64,000 nt of DNA. It comes from JASLPR01 sp964496475 (GTDB taxonomy: Bacteria > Chloroflexota > UBA11872 > VXNJ01). The stretch lies in assembly GCA_964496475.1 (NCBI GenBank), contig CAZBZS010000006.1, forward strand, positions 1 through 64,000. Reading direction: 5' to 3'. The position numbers and the translations under genes were made by a program. Below the pieces are notes generated by a model that did no database searches, was not told the origin of the DNA, and saw only the letters and a list, made by a program, of their open reading frames with translations. Positions 52,161-60,568 of the stretch are shown here, in pieces; position 1 is the stretch's first letter, and the number at the start of each line of letters is the position of its first letter.

Positions 52161-53364
52161 CTTCCCGCTCCGAGCTCGCCACCCGAATCACTTCCAGATA
52201 GTGCACTCCCACCTTCTCCGCGCTGAAATTTTTACGGACGAATTCACGAGCCCGACTTCCCATCCCGACCGCCAGCTCGTCATCCTGCAACACCTCCACC
52301 ACGGCTTTCGCGAAGCCGCCCGCATCCTCGGCGATCATGATCGCGTTATCGCTCAGTCCCTCGATTCCCTCCGCCCCAACCGGGGTCGTCACCATCGCCC
52401 TCCCAGCCGCCATTCCCTCCAGCACTTTCAGATTGATCCCACCACCCGACAGCATCGGCGCCACCACCACCCGCGCCGCGGTCAGATGCGGACAGAGATC
52501 ATCCACATAGCCCGTGAATTCAACGCCGAACCCATCCGTCGAGTCTGGTCGCGCACCGGCGCCCACAATCACGAACTGCACGTCCGGCACCAGCACCCGC
52601 ACCGCCGGCACCACCCGCTCCAGCATCCACTCGACCGCCTGCCGGTTCGGCCGGTAATTCAAGTCCCCGACGAACAGCACCACCGACTCCCCCGGCGGCG
52701 CCGGAACCTTCGCCAGCGCGTCCACGTCCACCCCACTCGCCACCACCCGCAGAGTCGCTGCCGGCGCCAGCCCGCGCAGCGATTCTCGGTCCGCCTCTGC
52801 CGGGCAGATCACCAGGTCGCAGGCCGGTAGCAGGCGTCGCTCATACTGTTTTAGCAGCGCCATCTGCGCCAACGAGTACGCACGCCGTAACGGGGTCACC
52901 GATCCATTCGCCGCCCGCGCCAGTCGCTCATGCACCACATACTCGGCATTCAGTTCGTCCAGCACCAGCGCCGGCCGCGACCCGGCCCTACCCACCGTAT
53001 CCAGGAACGGCTGCACCAGATACGCCAGTTGCAACCCGGCCAGATGAACCACGTCGAATCGTTCCCCCAGCAACTTCCGGTGCAGCGCCGTCGCCAGCCG
53101 CGCCGTCCGGGATCGGAACGCGATGTCCGGCTCCAGGTTGACCAGACCGCGCAGCAACCGCCACGTCGTCCGCATCGGAAACATCCTGACCGTCTCAGCC
53201 GACGTGAAACTCCCGGACGGGTCCCGTTTCCCCGGTTTTGATCCCGCCGTCAGCAGGTGACTCTCCCCCACCCCCACCCCCGCTTCCACAAACGGGCGCA
53301 GACGCAGATTCGCGCCGCCGTCCCGCTCATACGGGTCTTCCGGCGCCACAAAAAGGACCTTCAT
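52153..53364 (-). CDS. Family 4-type glycosyltransferase
   Basis: A 403-residue GT-B enzyme. ATG at 53364, overlapping the upstream gene as ATGA, gives MKVLFVAPEDPYERDGGANLRLRPF. The acceptor domain has FDVVHLAGLQLAYLVQPFLD; the donor domain has VLFVGDLNYRPNRQAVEWML, FVIVGAGARP, FTGYVDDLCPHLTAARVVVAPMLSGGGINLKVLEGMAAGRAMVTTPVGAEGI, with the ExxxxxxxE-type element reduced to KVLEGMAAG. Sugar not predictable. A long upstream Gly-rich open frame is a shadow and was rejected. Confidence 0.9.
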   Translation of the reverse strand: MKVLFVAPEDPYERDGGANLRLRPFVEAGVGVGESHLLTAGSKPGKRDPSGSFTSAETVRMFPMRTTWRLLRGLVNLEPDIAFRSRTARLATALHRKLLGERFDVVHLAGLQLAYLVQPFLDTVGRAGSRPALVLDELNAEYVVHERLARAANGSVTPLRRAYSLAQMALLKQYERRLLPACDLVICPAEADRESLRGLAPAATLRVVASGVDVDALAKVPAPPGESVVLFVGDLNYRPNRQAVEWMLERVVPAVRVLVPDVQFVIVGAGARPDSTDGFGVEFTGYVDDLCPHLTAARVVVAPMLSGGGINLKVLEGMAAGRAMVTTPVGAEGIEGLSDNAIMIAEDAGGFAKAVVEVLQDDELAVGMGSRAREFVRKNFSAEKVGVHYLEVIRVASSEREDA

Positions 53365-54443
53365 CCCGCCACCTGTCGGTATATCTCCAGTGTTCTCCGC
53401 GCGACCTTTCGCCAGCTGTAGGAACGCGCCAGCTCCCGCCCACGTTGCTCGTTCACCCTCCGCAATCCCGCGTCGTCCACGCCCCGTTCCAGACCGGCGC
53501 GGATCGACTCCACCTCGGTCGGCTCCACCGTTATCGCCGCCCCCGCCGCCACATCCACCAACGGACGCCGGTCCGAAATCACCACCGCCGTCCCGCACGC
53601 CATAGACTCCAGCACCGGCAGACCAAAACCCTCGTAGAGCGACGTCATCGCCAGCGCTCGCGCCGCCGAGATCAGCGCTGGCAAATCATCCTCTCGTATC
53701 GGCCCCAGCAATCTGACCCGCTCCTCCACCCCACCTCTCGCGATCGCCGCTCGAACTGCCTTCGTCGCGTCGCCCCACCCCCCCGCCAGCACCAGTTCGA
53801 CCCCATCAAGGAACCTGCTCCCCGCGAATGCCTCCACCAGCCGCACCAGGTTTTTCCTCGACGAAATAGTCCCCACGAACAGGACGTACGGCCGCTTCAG
53901 GCCATACCGCTCCCTGACTCGTGCCACATCGCTCTCGCCGGCCGGGGCGAACCGCGCTTCCACGCCGTTTGGCACCACGAACACCTTGTCCAGCCCCACG
54001 TCCGTCATCGCCCGCAGTTCATCCCGCGTGAAATCCGACATGCAGATCACCGCCTCCGCCTGCCGGACCGATTCCCAACAGCGTTCGTAATAGCCCAGGC
54101 TCTTCGCCGAATGCGTCTCCTGCATCCGCCAGAACGACACGTCATGCACTGTCACCACCCTCCGACCCGGCCCCCACCGCGGAATCACGTGGTCTGGATA
54201 ATGCACTAAGTCCAACCTGAGCGCCGCCGTCTGCAATCGGAAAAGCCAGTCCAACCGCATGCTCCGCGCCGGACCGATCACCCGCCGTGCCCCGTCCGGC
54301 CAATCGCCATCCCGAAAATCCACAATCGGACTAAATTCGTCCGGCGTGCACTCCTGCTCCAAGGCCCTCGCCAGGCAGCGGATGTACCGCCCGATCCCCC
54401 CGCGGTCGTAGAAGGCAAGCCGGGCGTCAAGTCCGAATCTCAC
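53361..54443 (-). CDS. Family 4 glycosyltransferase
   Basis: A 360-residue GT4 enzyme. Start RFGLDARLAFYDRGGIGRYIRCLARAL is typical of mannosyl- or rhamnosyl-type GT4 proteins. Donor-binding motifs: YVLFVGTISSRKNLVRLVEAF, LVLAGGWGDATKAV, VRLLGPIREDDLPALISAARALAMTSLYEGFGLPVLESMACGTAVV. All catalytic motifs are intact. GTG at 54443 overlaps the polymerase-like gene by 17 bases. Confidence 0.92.
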   Translation of the reverse strand: MRFGLDARLAFYDRGGIGRYIRCLARALEQECTPDEFSPIVDFRDGDWPDGARRVIGPARSMRLDWLFRLQTAALRLDLVHYPDHVIPRWGPGRRVVTVHDVSFWRMQETHSAKSLGYYERCWESVRQAEAVICMSDFTRDELRAMTDVGLDKVFVVPNGVEARFAPAGESDVARVRERYGLKRPYVLFVGTISSRKNLVRLVEAFAGSRFLDGVELVLAGGWGDATKAVRAAIARGGVEERVRLLGPIREDDLPALISAARALAMTSLYEGFGLPVLESMACGTAVVISDRRPLVDVAAGAAITVEPTEVESIRAGLERGVDDAGLRRVNEQRGRELARSYSWRKVARRTLEIYRQVAG

Positions 54444-55833
54444 CCGGGTCCCTCCGCGCGGCCCCCACCGACAGTCCCAGCATCGACCATTGCAGCATCA
54501 CCATGTGCGGCACGCTGGCGAAATGGTGATCCACCAGCCCCGCCACCAACGCCACCAACGCCGCCGTAGCAAACACTGGAGCCAACGGCGACGCCTTTCG
54601 ACTTCTCAACCCGTCCCCACATGCCCCGATTGCCGCAGCCACCGACAGCATCGCACCCGGCAGGCCGATGTGCTCCGCCATCCACAGGAACGTGTTTGAC
54701 ACTCCCACGAAATACGCCGCCGGCGGTTGCGCCGGGAATCCCACCCCAAACACTGACGAACTCACGATCACCCGACCTGCTTCCGCGAACTCTCCCAGTC
54801 GCAGCGCCGCCGACTCATCCCTAGCCAGCAGCCCGGACCGAAAGTGCACCACGGACTCAAACGGCGCCAGCACTACGATCACCACCAGCGCCACCATCGC
54901 CGCCACCGCCAAGCCGCGATTCTGCCGCCACATGTAGATCAGGATTCCAAACCCGGCCGCCAGCCACGCGCCTCGCGACAGCGACAGCGCCAGACCCGGC
55001 AGCGTCAGCCCCGCCACCGCCAGCCACAGCCAGCGCGATCTGCCCGAAGCGATAATCGTTATACCCACCGCCAGCACCAGCGATACCGCCAGCGAGGCCC
55101 CCAGAATATTCGGGTCCACCAGCGTCCCCACCGCCCGCAGCGTCTCCTGATCCGGCAGATACCGCAGAGCCGTGCCCGCGTCCGGATAGCCCGCCGCCTC
55201 CAGCGCTTCGTAGAACGGCAACGCCCCCGTCCCGGCCCGGAACACCATCGCCGCCACCAGCGATTGCGCCGCGCCAAAGCCAGCGATCAAAGCTGCCGTT
55301 CCACGAGCGAGACGCCAATCCATCCCGAGCCCCACCGCCAGAATGCCTGCCGCCACCGCCAGCATCAATTTCAGCGCGTATTGGATTTCCTCCCCACCCT
55401 GCCCCATCCTCCCACCGACCAGCAGCGCCAGCGTCCAGAAAACCAGCACCCCCCCCACCATCCCCATCCATCCGCAAGCCGGCCAAGGCCGCCCCCGACC
55501 ACCCATCGCCATCCGCACCACCACCACCGCCAGCGCTACCGCCAGCATGAGTTCGACTATCGGCGGCCGCAGCCCCACCCGCACCGGTGCCACCGCGAAC
55601 GGCAGTACGTACGCCAGCCCCAGCGCAGCCGTCAGCGCCATACGCGGGCGCATCAGCGCCAGCACCAGCGCGATCGGCGTCACCACCCACATCACCGCCG
55701 CCGGAGCCGGCGACATCGCCGCCGCCGCCCCCGCCCCCACCGCCACCAGGAGCGTCGCCGCCATCCAGAGCGGTTGCGGCAACCCGGCGAATATCGCGAA
55801 CCCACCGTTTGTCCTTAGCGCCGACGATCTCAA
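54427..55833 (-). CDS. O-antigen ligase/polymerase-like membrane protein
   Basis: A 468-residue protein with about ten to eleven membrane helices and the Wzy/WaaL-type central region: GTLVDPNILGASLAVSLVLAVGI, then LALSLSRGAWLAAGFG (the conserved SR-G motif) and FGVGFPAQPPAAYFVGVSNTFLWMAEHIGLPG with its His-containing loop. Such proteins polymerise or ligate lipid-linked glycans in the periplasm. The start is uncertain: TTG at 55833 with few alternatives. 52 bases separate it from the next gene upstream. Confidence 0.88.
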   Translation of the reverse strand: MRSSALRTNGGFAIFAGLPQPLWMAATLLVAVGAGAAAAMSPAPAAVMWVVTPIALVLALMRPRMALTAALGLAYVLPFAVAPVRVGLRPPIVELMLAVALAVVVVRMAMGGRGRPWPACGWMGMVGGVLVFWTLALLVGGRMGQGGEEIQYALKLMLAVAAGILAVGLGMDWRLARGTAALIAGFGAAQSLVAAMVFRAGTGALPFYEALEAAGYPDAGTALRYLPDQETLRAVGTLVDPNILGASLAVSLVLAVGITIIASGRSRWLWLAVAGLTLPGLALSLSRGAWLAAGFGILIYMWRQNRGLAVAAMVALVVIVVLAPFESVVHFRSGLLARDESAALRLGEFAEAGRVIVSSSVFGVGFPAQPPAAYFVGVSNTFLWMAEHIGLPGAMLSVAAAIGACGDGLRSRKASPLAPVFATAALVALVAGLVDHHFASVPHMVMLQWSMLGLSVGAARRDPGEIRT

Positions 55834-55885
55834 GTCCGGGCCGCTCCGTCAGCCGGTCTTGCCGGCACCGCGCCACCAGCCGCTA

Positions 55886-56221
55886 CTAGTCCCCTCCGTC
55901 GTCATCGCCCATCCCGGCCTCGTCCGCATAGAAATCGGCTTCTGTAATGAACTTCCCGCCCGTGATCTCCTGTCCCGTCAGCCGTCGCCTCCCGTCAAAC
56001 TCGAGTCTCAGCTCTACCGGGTCGAACGACTGACTGCCTATCACCTCCTTGGAGCAGGTGTAATGGGTCGGGCTGTCCCCTCCCTCGGCGTCAAATTGCT
56101 GGGCCAGATCGCTGGCCGGATCGATCCGCACGCTGATCTTCTCGCCGGACTTCGCGACCTGCACGTACAGATAGATGCCCCGATCGTCTCCCAAACTCGG
56201 TCCTCCGCCCAGAAATCCCAT
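55886..56221 (-). CDS. Small conserved protein of unknown function, 111 residues
   Basis: A soluble acidic protein: DDRGIYLYVQVAKSGEKISVRIDPASDLAQQFD, YTCSKEVIGSQSFDPVELRLEFDGRRRLTGQEITGGKFITEADFY. The IYLYV, KEVIG and EI-GG-FIT blocks remind me of short proteins seen in Chloroflexota genomes, but I cannot name the family or role. No signal peptide or membrane helix. ATG at 56221 begins at the last base of the rmlD stop (TGATG), so it is co-translated with sugar biosynthesis and may be an accessory factor, or merely a passenger. Confidence 0.65.
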   Translation of the reverse strand: MGFLGGGPSLGDDRGIYLYVQVAKSGEKISVRIDPASDLAQQFDAEGGDSPTHYTCSKEVIGSQSFDPVELRLEFDGRRRLTGQEITGGKFITEADFYADEAGMGDDDGGD

Positions 56222-57072
56222 CAGGACTCACCTCTCACGTTGATGCTGACGAAATCCTCCAGCGCCTCCCGCCAGCCCCGAAGCTGAACGCCCAGCGCTC
56301 TCGCCGCGTTATTGGCCATCACCCCATTGGCCGGCACCACCGCCGGCCGTTCAAATTGCGACGCCGGTATCGGGCTGATCTCCACGTCCCCAATCCCCAG
56401 CGCCTCCAGCGCGGCCCGCGCCCAACCGTACCATGTCGTCTCCTCCTGGTTGACCAGGTGATAAGTTCCGAACGTCCCGGCCTCCACCAGTCCCAGGATC
56501 GCCGCCGCCAAGTCGGCCGTCGACGTCGGCGTCACCCGCTGATCGTCCACGTAGCTCAGGTGCTTCCCGTCCCTGGCCGCCTCCACTAATGCCGTCACAA
56601 AATTACGCCGCCGCGGTCCGTACAGCGTCGAAGTGCGCACCACATAGCGACGTTCGAGCAGCCGGCCCACCACCTTCTCTCCCTCCAGCTTGGTCGCCCC
56701 GTACACGTTGATCGGATTCGTCCCATCGCCCTCGTCGTAGGGCTCGGTCTTCTCGCCGTCAAAGACGTAATTCGTGCTCACGTATACCATCGCCGCCTCC
56801 GCGTCCCGGCACGCCCTGGCCACGTTTTCCGCACCCACCGCGTTAACGATGCGCGCAGCCTCCCGATCGCCTTCGCAGGCGTCGACGTTCGTCATCGCCG
56901 CCGTATGGATCACCAGCTCCGGCGCGAACGACGACACCACCTCGTCGACCGCGCCGGCCTCGGTCACATCCAGCCCGTCCCCGGCAAGCAGAATGGTCGC
57001 GGCCCCGGGCAGCAGCGGACCAAATTCGCTACCCAGCTGTCCCCCGGCACCCGTTACCAGGATTCTCTTCAA
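56221..57072 (-). CDS. rmlD: dTDP-4-dehydrorhamnose reductase RmlD
   Basis: Makes dTDP-L-rhamnose, the last step of the RmlABCD pathway. MKRILVTGAGGQLGSEFG (Rossmann Gly motif), VIHTAAMTNVDACEGD, MVYVSTNYVFDG and the catalytic YxxxK in INVYGATKLEGE are clear. The start is TTG at 57072, overlapping the upstream TGA as TTGA; a longer frame adds shadow sequence. rmlA, rmlB and rmlC are not in this window, so rhamnose synthesis is completed elsewhere. 283 residues. Confidence 0.92.
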   Translation of the reverse strand: MKRILVTGAGGQLGSEFGPLLPGAATILLAGDGLDVTEAGAVDEVVSSFAPELVIHTAAMTNVDACEGDREAARIVNAVGAENVARACRDAEAAMVYVSTNYVFDGEKTEPYDEGDGTNPINVYGATKLEGEKVVGRLLERRYVVRTSTLYGPRRRNFVTALVEAARDGKHLSYVDDQRVTPTSTADLAAAILGLVEAGTFGTYHLVNQEETTWYGWARAALEALGIGDVEISPIPASQFERPAVVPANGVMANNAARALGVQLRGWREALEDFVSINVRGES

Positions 57073-57314
57073 TCCCCGTCGTCCGTCCCCGATCGCTCGC
57101 CCCCGTGCTCCCAGTTGAGCAGCATCACCGTCACCCCCGACACCACCGCCCCTACCAGCGCCAGAAACAGCAACTGCGTCACATCGGGTCGCGCCCCAAA
57201 ACTCGTTATCAGGATCACCGCCACCATCGCCAGCGACAGCGCCGCCCACGAATACAGTTTCGCGTGCCTTGCGGTGAGTCGTCGCCAGAAGCGGATCACG
57301 GGCAGAACCAGCAC
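57069..57314 (-). CDS. Two-helix membrane protein, 81 residues
   Basis: Unrecognised. A basic N-terminus (FWRRLTARHAK) precedes two hydrophobic segments, about residues 22-39 (WAALSLAMVAVILITSF) and 47-67 (LLFLALVGAVVSGVTVMLLNW), and an acidic tail (ERSGTDDGD). Both ends are predicted cytoplasmic. As first gene of the polysaccharide operon behind a good extended -10 box, it may be an assembly or co-polymerase-like helper, which is inference. The GTG at 57314 is the furthest start; the real one could be a later GTG. Confidence 0.6.
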   Translation of the reverse strand: MLVLPVIRFWRRLTARHAKLYSWAALSLAMVAVILITSFGARPDVTQLLFLALVGAVVSGVTVMLLNWEHGGERSGTDDGD

Positions 57315-57354
57315 TCCAGGACCGTCGGGGAGGGAGCAGATTTACAATCGGGGT

Positions 57355-57363
57355 ATTATATCA
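57355..57363 (-). promoter_or_regulatory. Extended -10 promoter box for the polysaccharide operon
   Basis: TGATATAAT on the minus strand is a perfect -10 (TATAAT) with the extended TGN element, about 41 bases before the first start codon. A standard -35 at 17 bases is not seen, which the extended -10 can compensate. The same AT-rich island (TATTAT on the other strand) faces miaB, so it may be bidirectional. Confidence 0.55.
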
Positions 57364-57384
57364 ACTGCCCCGGTTAAACCATTT

Positions 57385-58755
57385 ATGTCAACCGCAGTAC
57401 TCCCCCAATCGCAAAACCCCACCCGGCACCGCTTTCACATTTGGACCAGCGGCTGCCAGATGAACAAGGACGACTCCGAGCGCATCGCGAGGAGCCTTGT
57501 TCTCGATGGCCACGTCCCGGTTTCAGACCCGGACCGGGCCTCCGTCGTCATCCTCAACGGCTGTAGCGTGCGCGACAACTCCGACCGCAAGGTCTGGGGC
57601 CGCATCGGCGCCCTCGGCTCCCGCAAGAGTCGCCGCGGTGATGTGCTCGTGGCTCTCACCGGTTGCTCCGCCGCCGCTCCCGCCGAGGAGATCGCTCCCT
57701 ACCTCAAATGGTTGGACGTCGTTTTCCCCGCCCGCGACCTCGATCCTCTCCGGTCCCTCCTGGCCGAAAATCCCGGCCCTGTCGCCCACGACTGGGACGA
57801 ATTTCTCCCCGAGCAACTGCCCGGTGCCGGCGGCGTCTGCCGTTACGTCACCGTCATCCACGGCTGCGACAAGCGCTGTACCTTTTGCATCGTGCCCTTC
57901 CGCCGGGGCCCCGAGGAAAGCCGCTCCATCGACGAAATCATCACGGAAATCGAATCCCGCGTGGCCGAGGGCGCTCGCGAAGTCACCCTGCTCGGCCAGA
58001 TCATCAACCGCTACGGCCGTAACCTCGATCCTGCTGCCTCCCTGGCGACCCTGCTGCAGCGCGTAGAATCCTCCCGCTTAGTCCCCCGGCTGCGTTTCCT
58101 CACCGCCCATCCCCGCCACCTCGAAGAGGATCTCACCGCCGCTATGGGAAGCCTTGCCACCGTCTGCGAAGAGATCAATCTGCCGGTCCAGTCCGGAGAC
58201 GATCTCGTCCTCAAGCGCATGGGACGGGGCTACGACACAGACTTCTACCGCGGCCGAATCGAATTGCTCCGCCACCACGTCCCCGGCATCGCCATCTCCA
58301 CCGACATCATCGTCGGCTTCCCCGGCGAGACCGAAGCTCAGTTCCAGAACACGCTCCGCCTCCTGAAAGAGATCAAGTTTGATGTCGTGCACGTCGCCGC
58401 CTTCTCCGCCCGCCGTGGCACCGTAGCCGCTAAATGGGGCGACACGGTCGAGGTCGATGAAAAGCTGCGCCGGCTGCACGAGGTCGAACGCGTCCAGGAA
58501 GGCATCTCCACCTCCCTTAACCACGCCCTCACGGGCACCACTCACGAGGTCCTGTTCGAAGAGCTGCGCCAGAGCCCCGTCGCCGGCGCCGCGCCCCGCT
58601 GGATGGGCCGTACCCGCACCAACAAGCTCGTCTTCTGCGAGCCCGACGGCGACATTCAGGCCGGCGACATTCGAGCCGTCCAGATTACCGCCGCGACCGC
58701 CTGGTCGCTCCGGGGAACCGCCGCCCCGGCGCTGGCGACTCAGGCGGCCAGCTGA
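57385..58755 (+). CDS. miaB: tRNA ms2i6A methylthiotransferase MiaB
   Basis: A radical-SAM enzyme that methylthiolates i6A37 in tRNAs reading UNN codons. N-terminal cluster C24 (SGCQMNKDDSE), C60 (NGCSVRDNSDRKVWGRIG), C94 (TGCSA); radical-SAM C161, C165, C168 (GCDKRCTFCIVPFRRGPEESR). GCQMN is the MiaB signature. A TRAM domain ends it (MGRTRTNKLVFCEPDGDIQAGDIRAVQITAAT). ATG at 57385 gives 456 residues; the frame is open further upstream but has no homology there. It is the second methylthiotransferase in the window (with mtaB). Confidence 0.94.
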   Translation: MSTAVLPQSQNPTRHRFHIWTSGCQMNKDDSERIARSLVLDGHVPVSDPDRASVVILNGCSVRDNSDRKVWGRIGALGSRKSRRGDVLVALTGCSAAAPAEEIAPYLKWLDVVFPARDLDPLRSLLAENPGPVAHDWDEFLPEQLPGAGGVCRYVTVIHGCDKRCTFCIVPFRRGPEESRSIDEIITEIESRVAEGAREVTLLGQIINRYGRNLDPAASLATLLQRVESSRLVPRLRFLTAHPRHLEEDLTAAMGSLATVCEEINLPVQSGDDLVLKRMGRGYDTDFYRGRIELLRHHVPGIAISTDIIVGFPGETEAQFQNTLRLLKEIKFDVVHVAAFSARRGTVAAKWGDTVEVDEKLRRLHEVERVQEGISTSLNHALTGTTHEVLFEELRQSPVAGAAPRWMGRTRTNKLVFCEPDGDIQAGDIRAVQITAATAWSLRGTAAPALATQAAS

Positions 58756-58802
58756 GACTGCCCATCGAGGCCAAAGCCTCTCGCCCGAATCCCAAACATC
58801 GC

Positions 58803-60554
58803 GTGCGCCGCGGGCTTATACGTATGGGTCTTGGCGGTTTGGCCCTGCTCGCCGCCGCAGCCTGCGAACCGGCCAGCGAACGCGCCCGCGCCAATATTCG
58901 CCCCTACTGGGAGCCGGCCCTCATCGCCGCCACCGACGCCTTCGAGTTACTCCGCCTATTTGAAGTCAACAGCCGCGCCCTCGCCCAGGCCTCGCTCACT
59001 CCCGAACGCTACGCCACCGCCATCGACAAACTCGGACCGCAGGTCACCCGGCTATCCGAAAGCCTCATCCCTCTCGTCCCCCCGTCCGACGCCGGCGAGA
59101 CTCATCGCCTGCTCCTCAATGCCGCTGACGAGCTCGTGATGGCCCTGCGGTCCGTGCGCGAGTTCCGCCGCGACGGCCGCCGCGAACGCCTGGTCACCGC
59201 CATCGACGCCATCGCCGGCGCCCGCGCCTCGCTCACCAAATTCGTCGAAAGAGTTGGCACCGGCAACGCCGCCGAGGCTCTCATCCGCCGCCTCGACAGC
59301 CTCGGCGACTTCGACATCCAGGCCAGCTCCGTCACCCGCTACGCCGTCCTCGTCGGCCAGTTCGTCACCCCCGCCGAAGCCCGCGCCCGGCTCAAGGACT
59401 TCAAAGCCGACACCGTCATCTCCGTCCAGTTCCCACGGTGGGTCGAAGCCGATCGCTGGGACCATCTTGACGAGGCCATCGCCGCCGCCGAGATCTGGAA
59501 CGAACGCCGCCTTGAGGTTCGCGTCGAGCACGTGCGCGATGTCGTCTTCAGTCTCGACCTCCGGCGCGCCCCCAGCTCCGCCAGTTGGAAAGAGCTCGCC
59601 TGGCTGCAAACCATCACCTTCGACGCCACCGCCATCGCCGTCTCCGCCGACGGCAACCTGTTCGCGCTCGCTTCCCGCGACGGCCGCGTGCAGGCCTTCG
59701 GCGGCGGTGGCGAGCCCCTCTGGTCCGCCGACACCACCATCCCCACCTCCGGCATTGCCGTCTCCCCCGGCGGTGGCGCCGTCGCCGTCACCGGCTTCGA
59801 CATCGTCCTCCTGCGCGACGGACTCCCCGTCTGGCAGCGCCCCTTCCGGCCCGACAATCAGCTGCTCGAAGAAGCCGCGATCTCCCGCGATTCTTTTCTG
59901 GCCGTGCGCAGCAGCAACGCCAGCGAAATCGGCCATGTCTTCGCCTACACCTCCGCCGGCCTTCTCTGGGGCCCAACCCAGGATTACATCGGCGCCGCAG
60001 CGATCGACATGGACCCCGAAACCGGCCTCGTCGCCGTCGGCTCGGTCAAGCAGGATGGAAACCAGGTCGTGCTCATCAGTCCCGACGGGCAGCTCGTTCA
60101 GCGCTTTGGCGTCACCCGTCGCATTCGCGGTGTGTTTCTCGCCCTCAACGGCCAGTTGACCGTCGTCGACACCGCCGACGGACTCGAAATCTACGAGAAC
60201 GAGCGCGGCGAATTTCAGCGCGACATCCCCTTCGAATTTACCGTTATCGCCCCCGATCCCACCGGAACAATCTTCTATCTCGGCAGCCAGAAAGGACTCG
60301 CCGCCTACAACCTCGACGGCGCCCAGCTCTGGTTCAACGACCGCGTCGCTCCCCGCTCGCTCATGGTTTCCAGAGACTACGTCTGCGGACTGTCTTCCGA
60401 CACCTCCATCAGCGTCATCCAATCCGACGGCGTCTACATCGGCGAAGCCACCACCCTGGCTTCCATCAGAGCCGCCGCCCTCGCCTCGGCCACCAACCTG
60501 CTCGTCGCCGCCAGTGCCGAACGTTATGTCCTTGCCTGGCAGCTCCCCGCCTAG
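58803..60554 (+). CDS. Lipoprotein with SPOR-like domain and beta-propeller
   Basis: A 583-residue envelope protein. GTG at 58803 gives MRRGLIRMGLGGLALLAAAAC, a signal peptide with lipobox AAAC (C21). Residues about 30-170 are helical. Residues about 179-242 (RYAVLVGQFVTPAEARARLKDF, VISVQFPRWVEADRWDHLDEAIAAAE) resemble a SPOR fold, which elsewhere binds denuded peptidoglycan. The C-terminal 300 residues form repeated beta units like IAVSADGNLFALASRDGRVQAF and VAVGSVKQDGNQVVLISPDGQ, a WD40/PQQ-type propeller. The SPOR match is by eye and moderate. The role could be cell-wall sensing or assembly; unknown. Confidence 0.75.
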   Translation: MRRGLIRMGLGGLALLAAAACEPASERARANIRPYWEPALIAATDAFELLRLFEVNSRALAQASLTPERYATAIDKLGPQVTRLSESLIPLVPPSDAGETHRLLLNAADELVMALRSVREFRRDGRRERLVTAIDAIAGARASLTKFVERVGTGNAAEALIRRLDSLGDFDIQASSVTRYAVLVGQFVTPAEARARLKDFKADTVISVQFPRWVEADRWDHLDEAIAAAEIWNERRLEVRVEHVRDVVFSLDLRRAPSSASWKELAWLQTITFDATAIAVSADGNLFALASRDGRVQAFGGGGEPLWSADTTIPTSGIAVSPGGGAVAVTGFDIVLLRDGLPVWQRPFRPDNQLLEEAAISRDSFLAVRSSNASEIGHVFAYTSAGLLWGPTQDYIGAAAIDMDPETGLVAVGSVKQDGNQVVLISPDGQLVQRFGVTRRIRGVFLALNGQLTVVDTADGLEIYENERGEFQRDIPFEFTVIAPDPTGTIFYLGSQKGLAAYNLDGAQLWFNDRVAPRSLMVSRDYVCGLSSDTSISVIQSDGVYIGEATTLASIRAAALASATNLLVAASAERYVLAWQLPA

Positions 60555-60568
60555 ACGGCCTGACCCGC

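Noticed and set aside
54857..55876. 339-codon open frame over the polymerase-like gene
   Set aside because: Gly/Ala/Asp-rich frame-shifted shadow of the true membrane protein frame.
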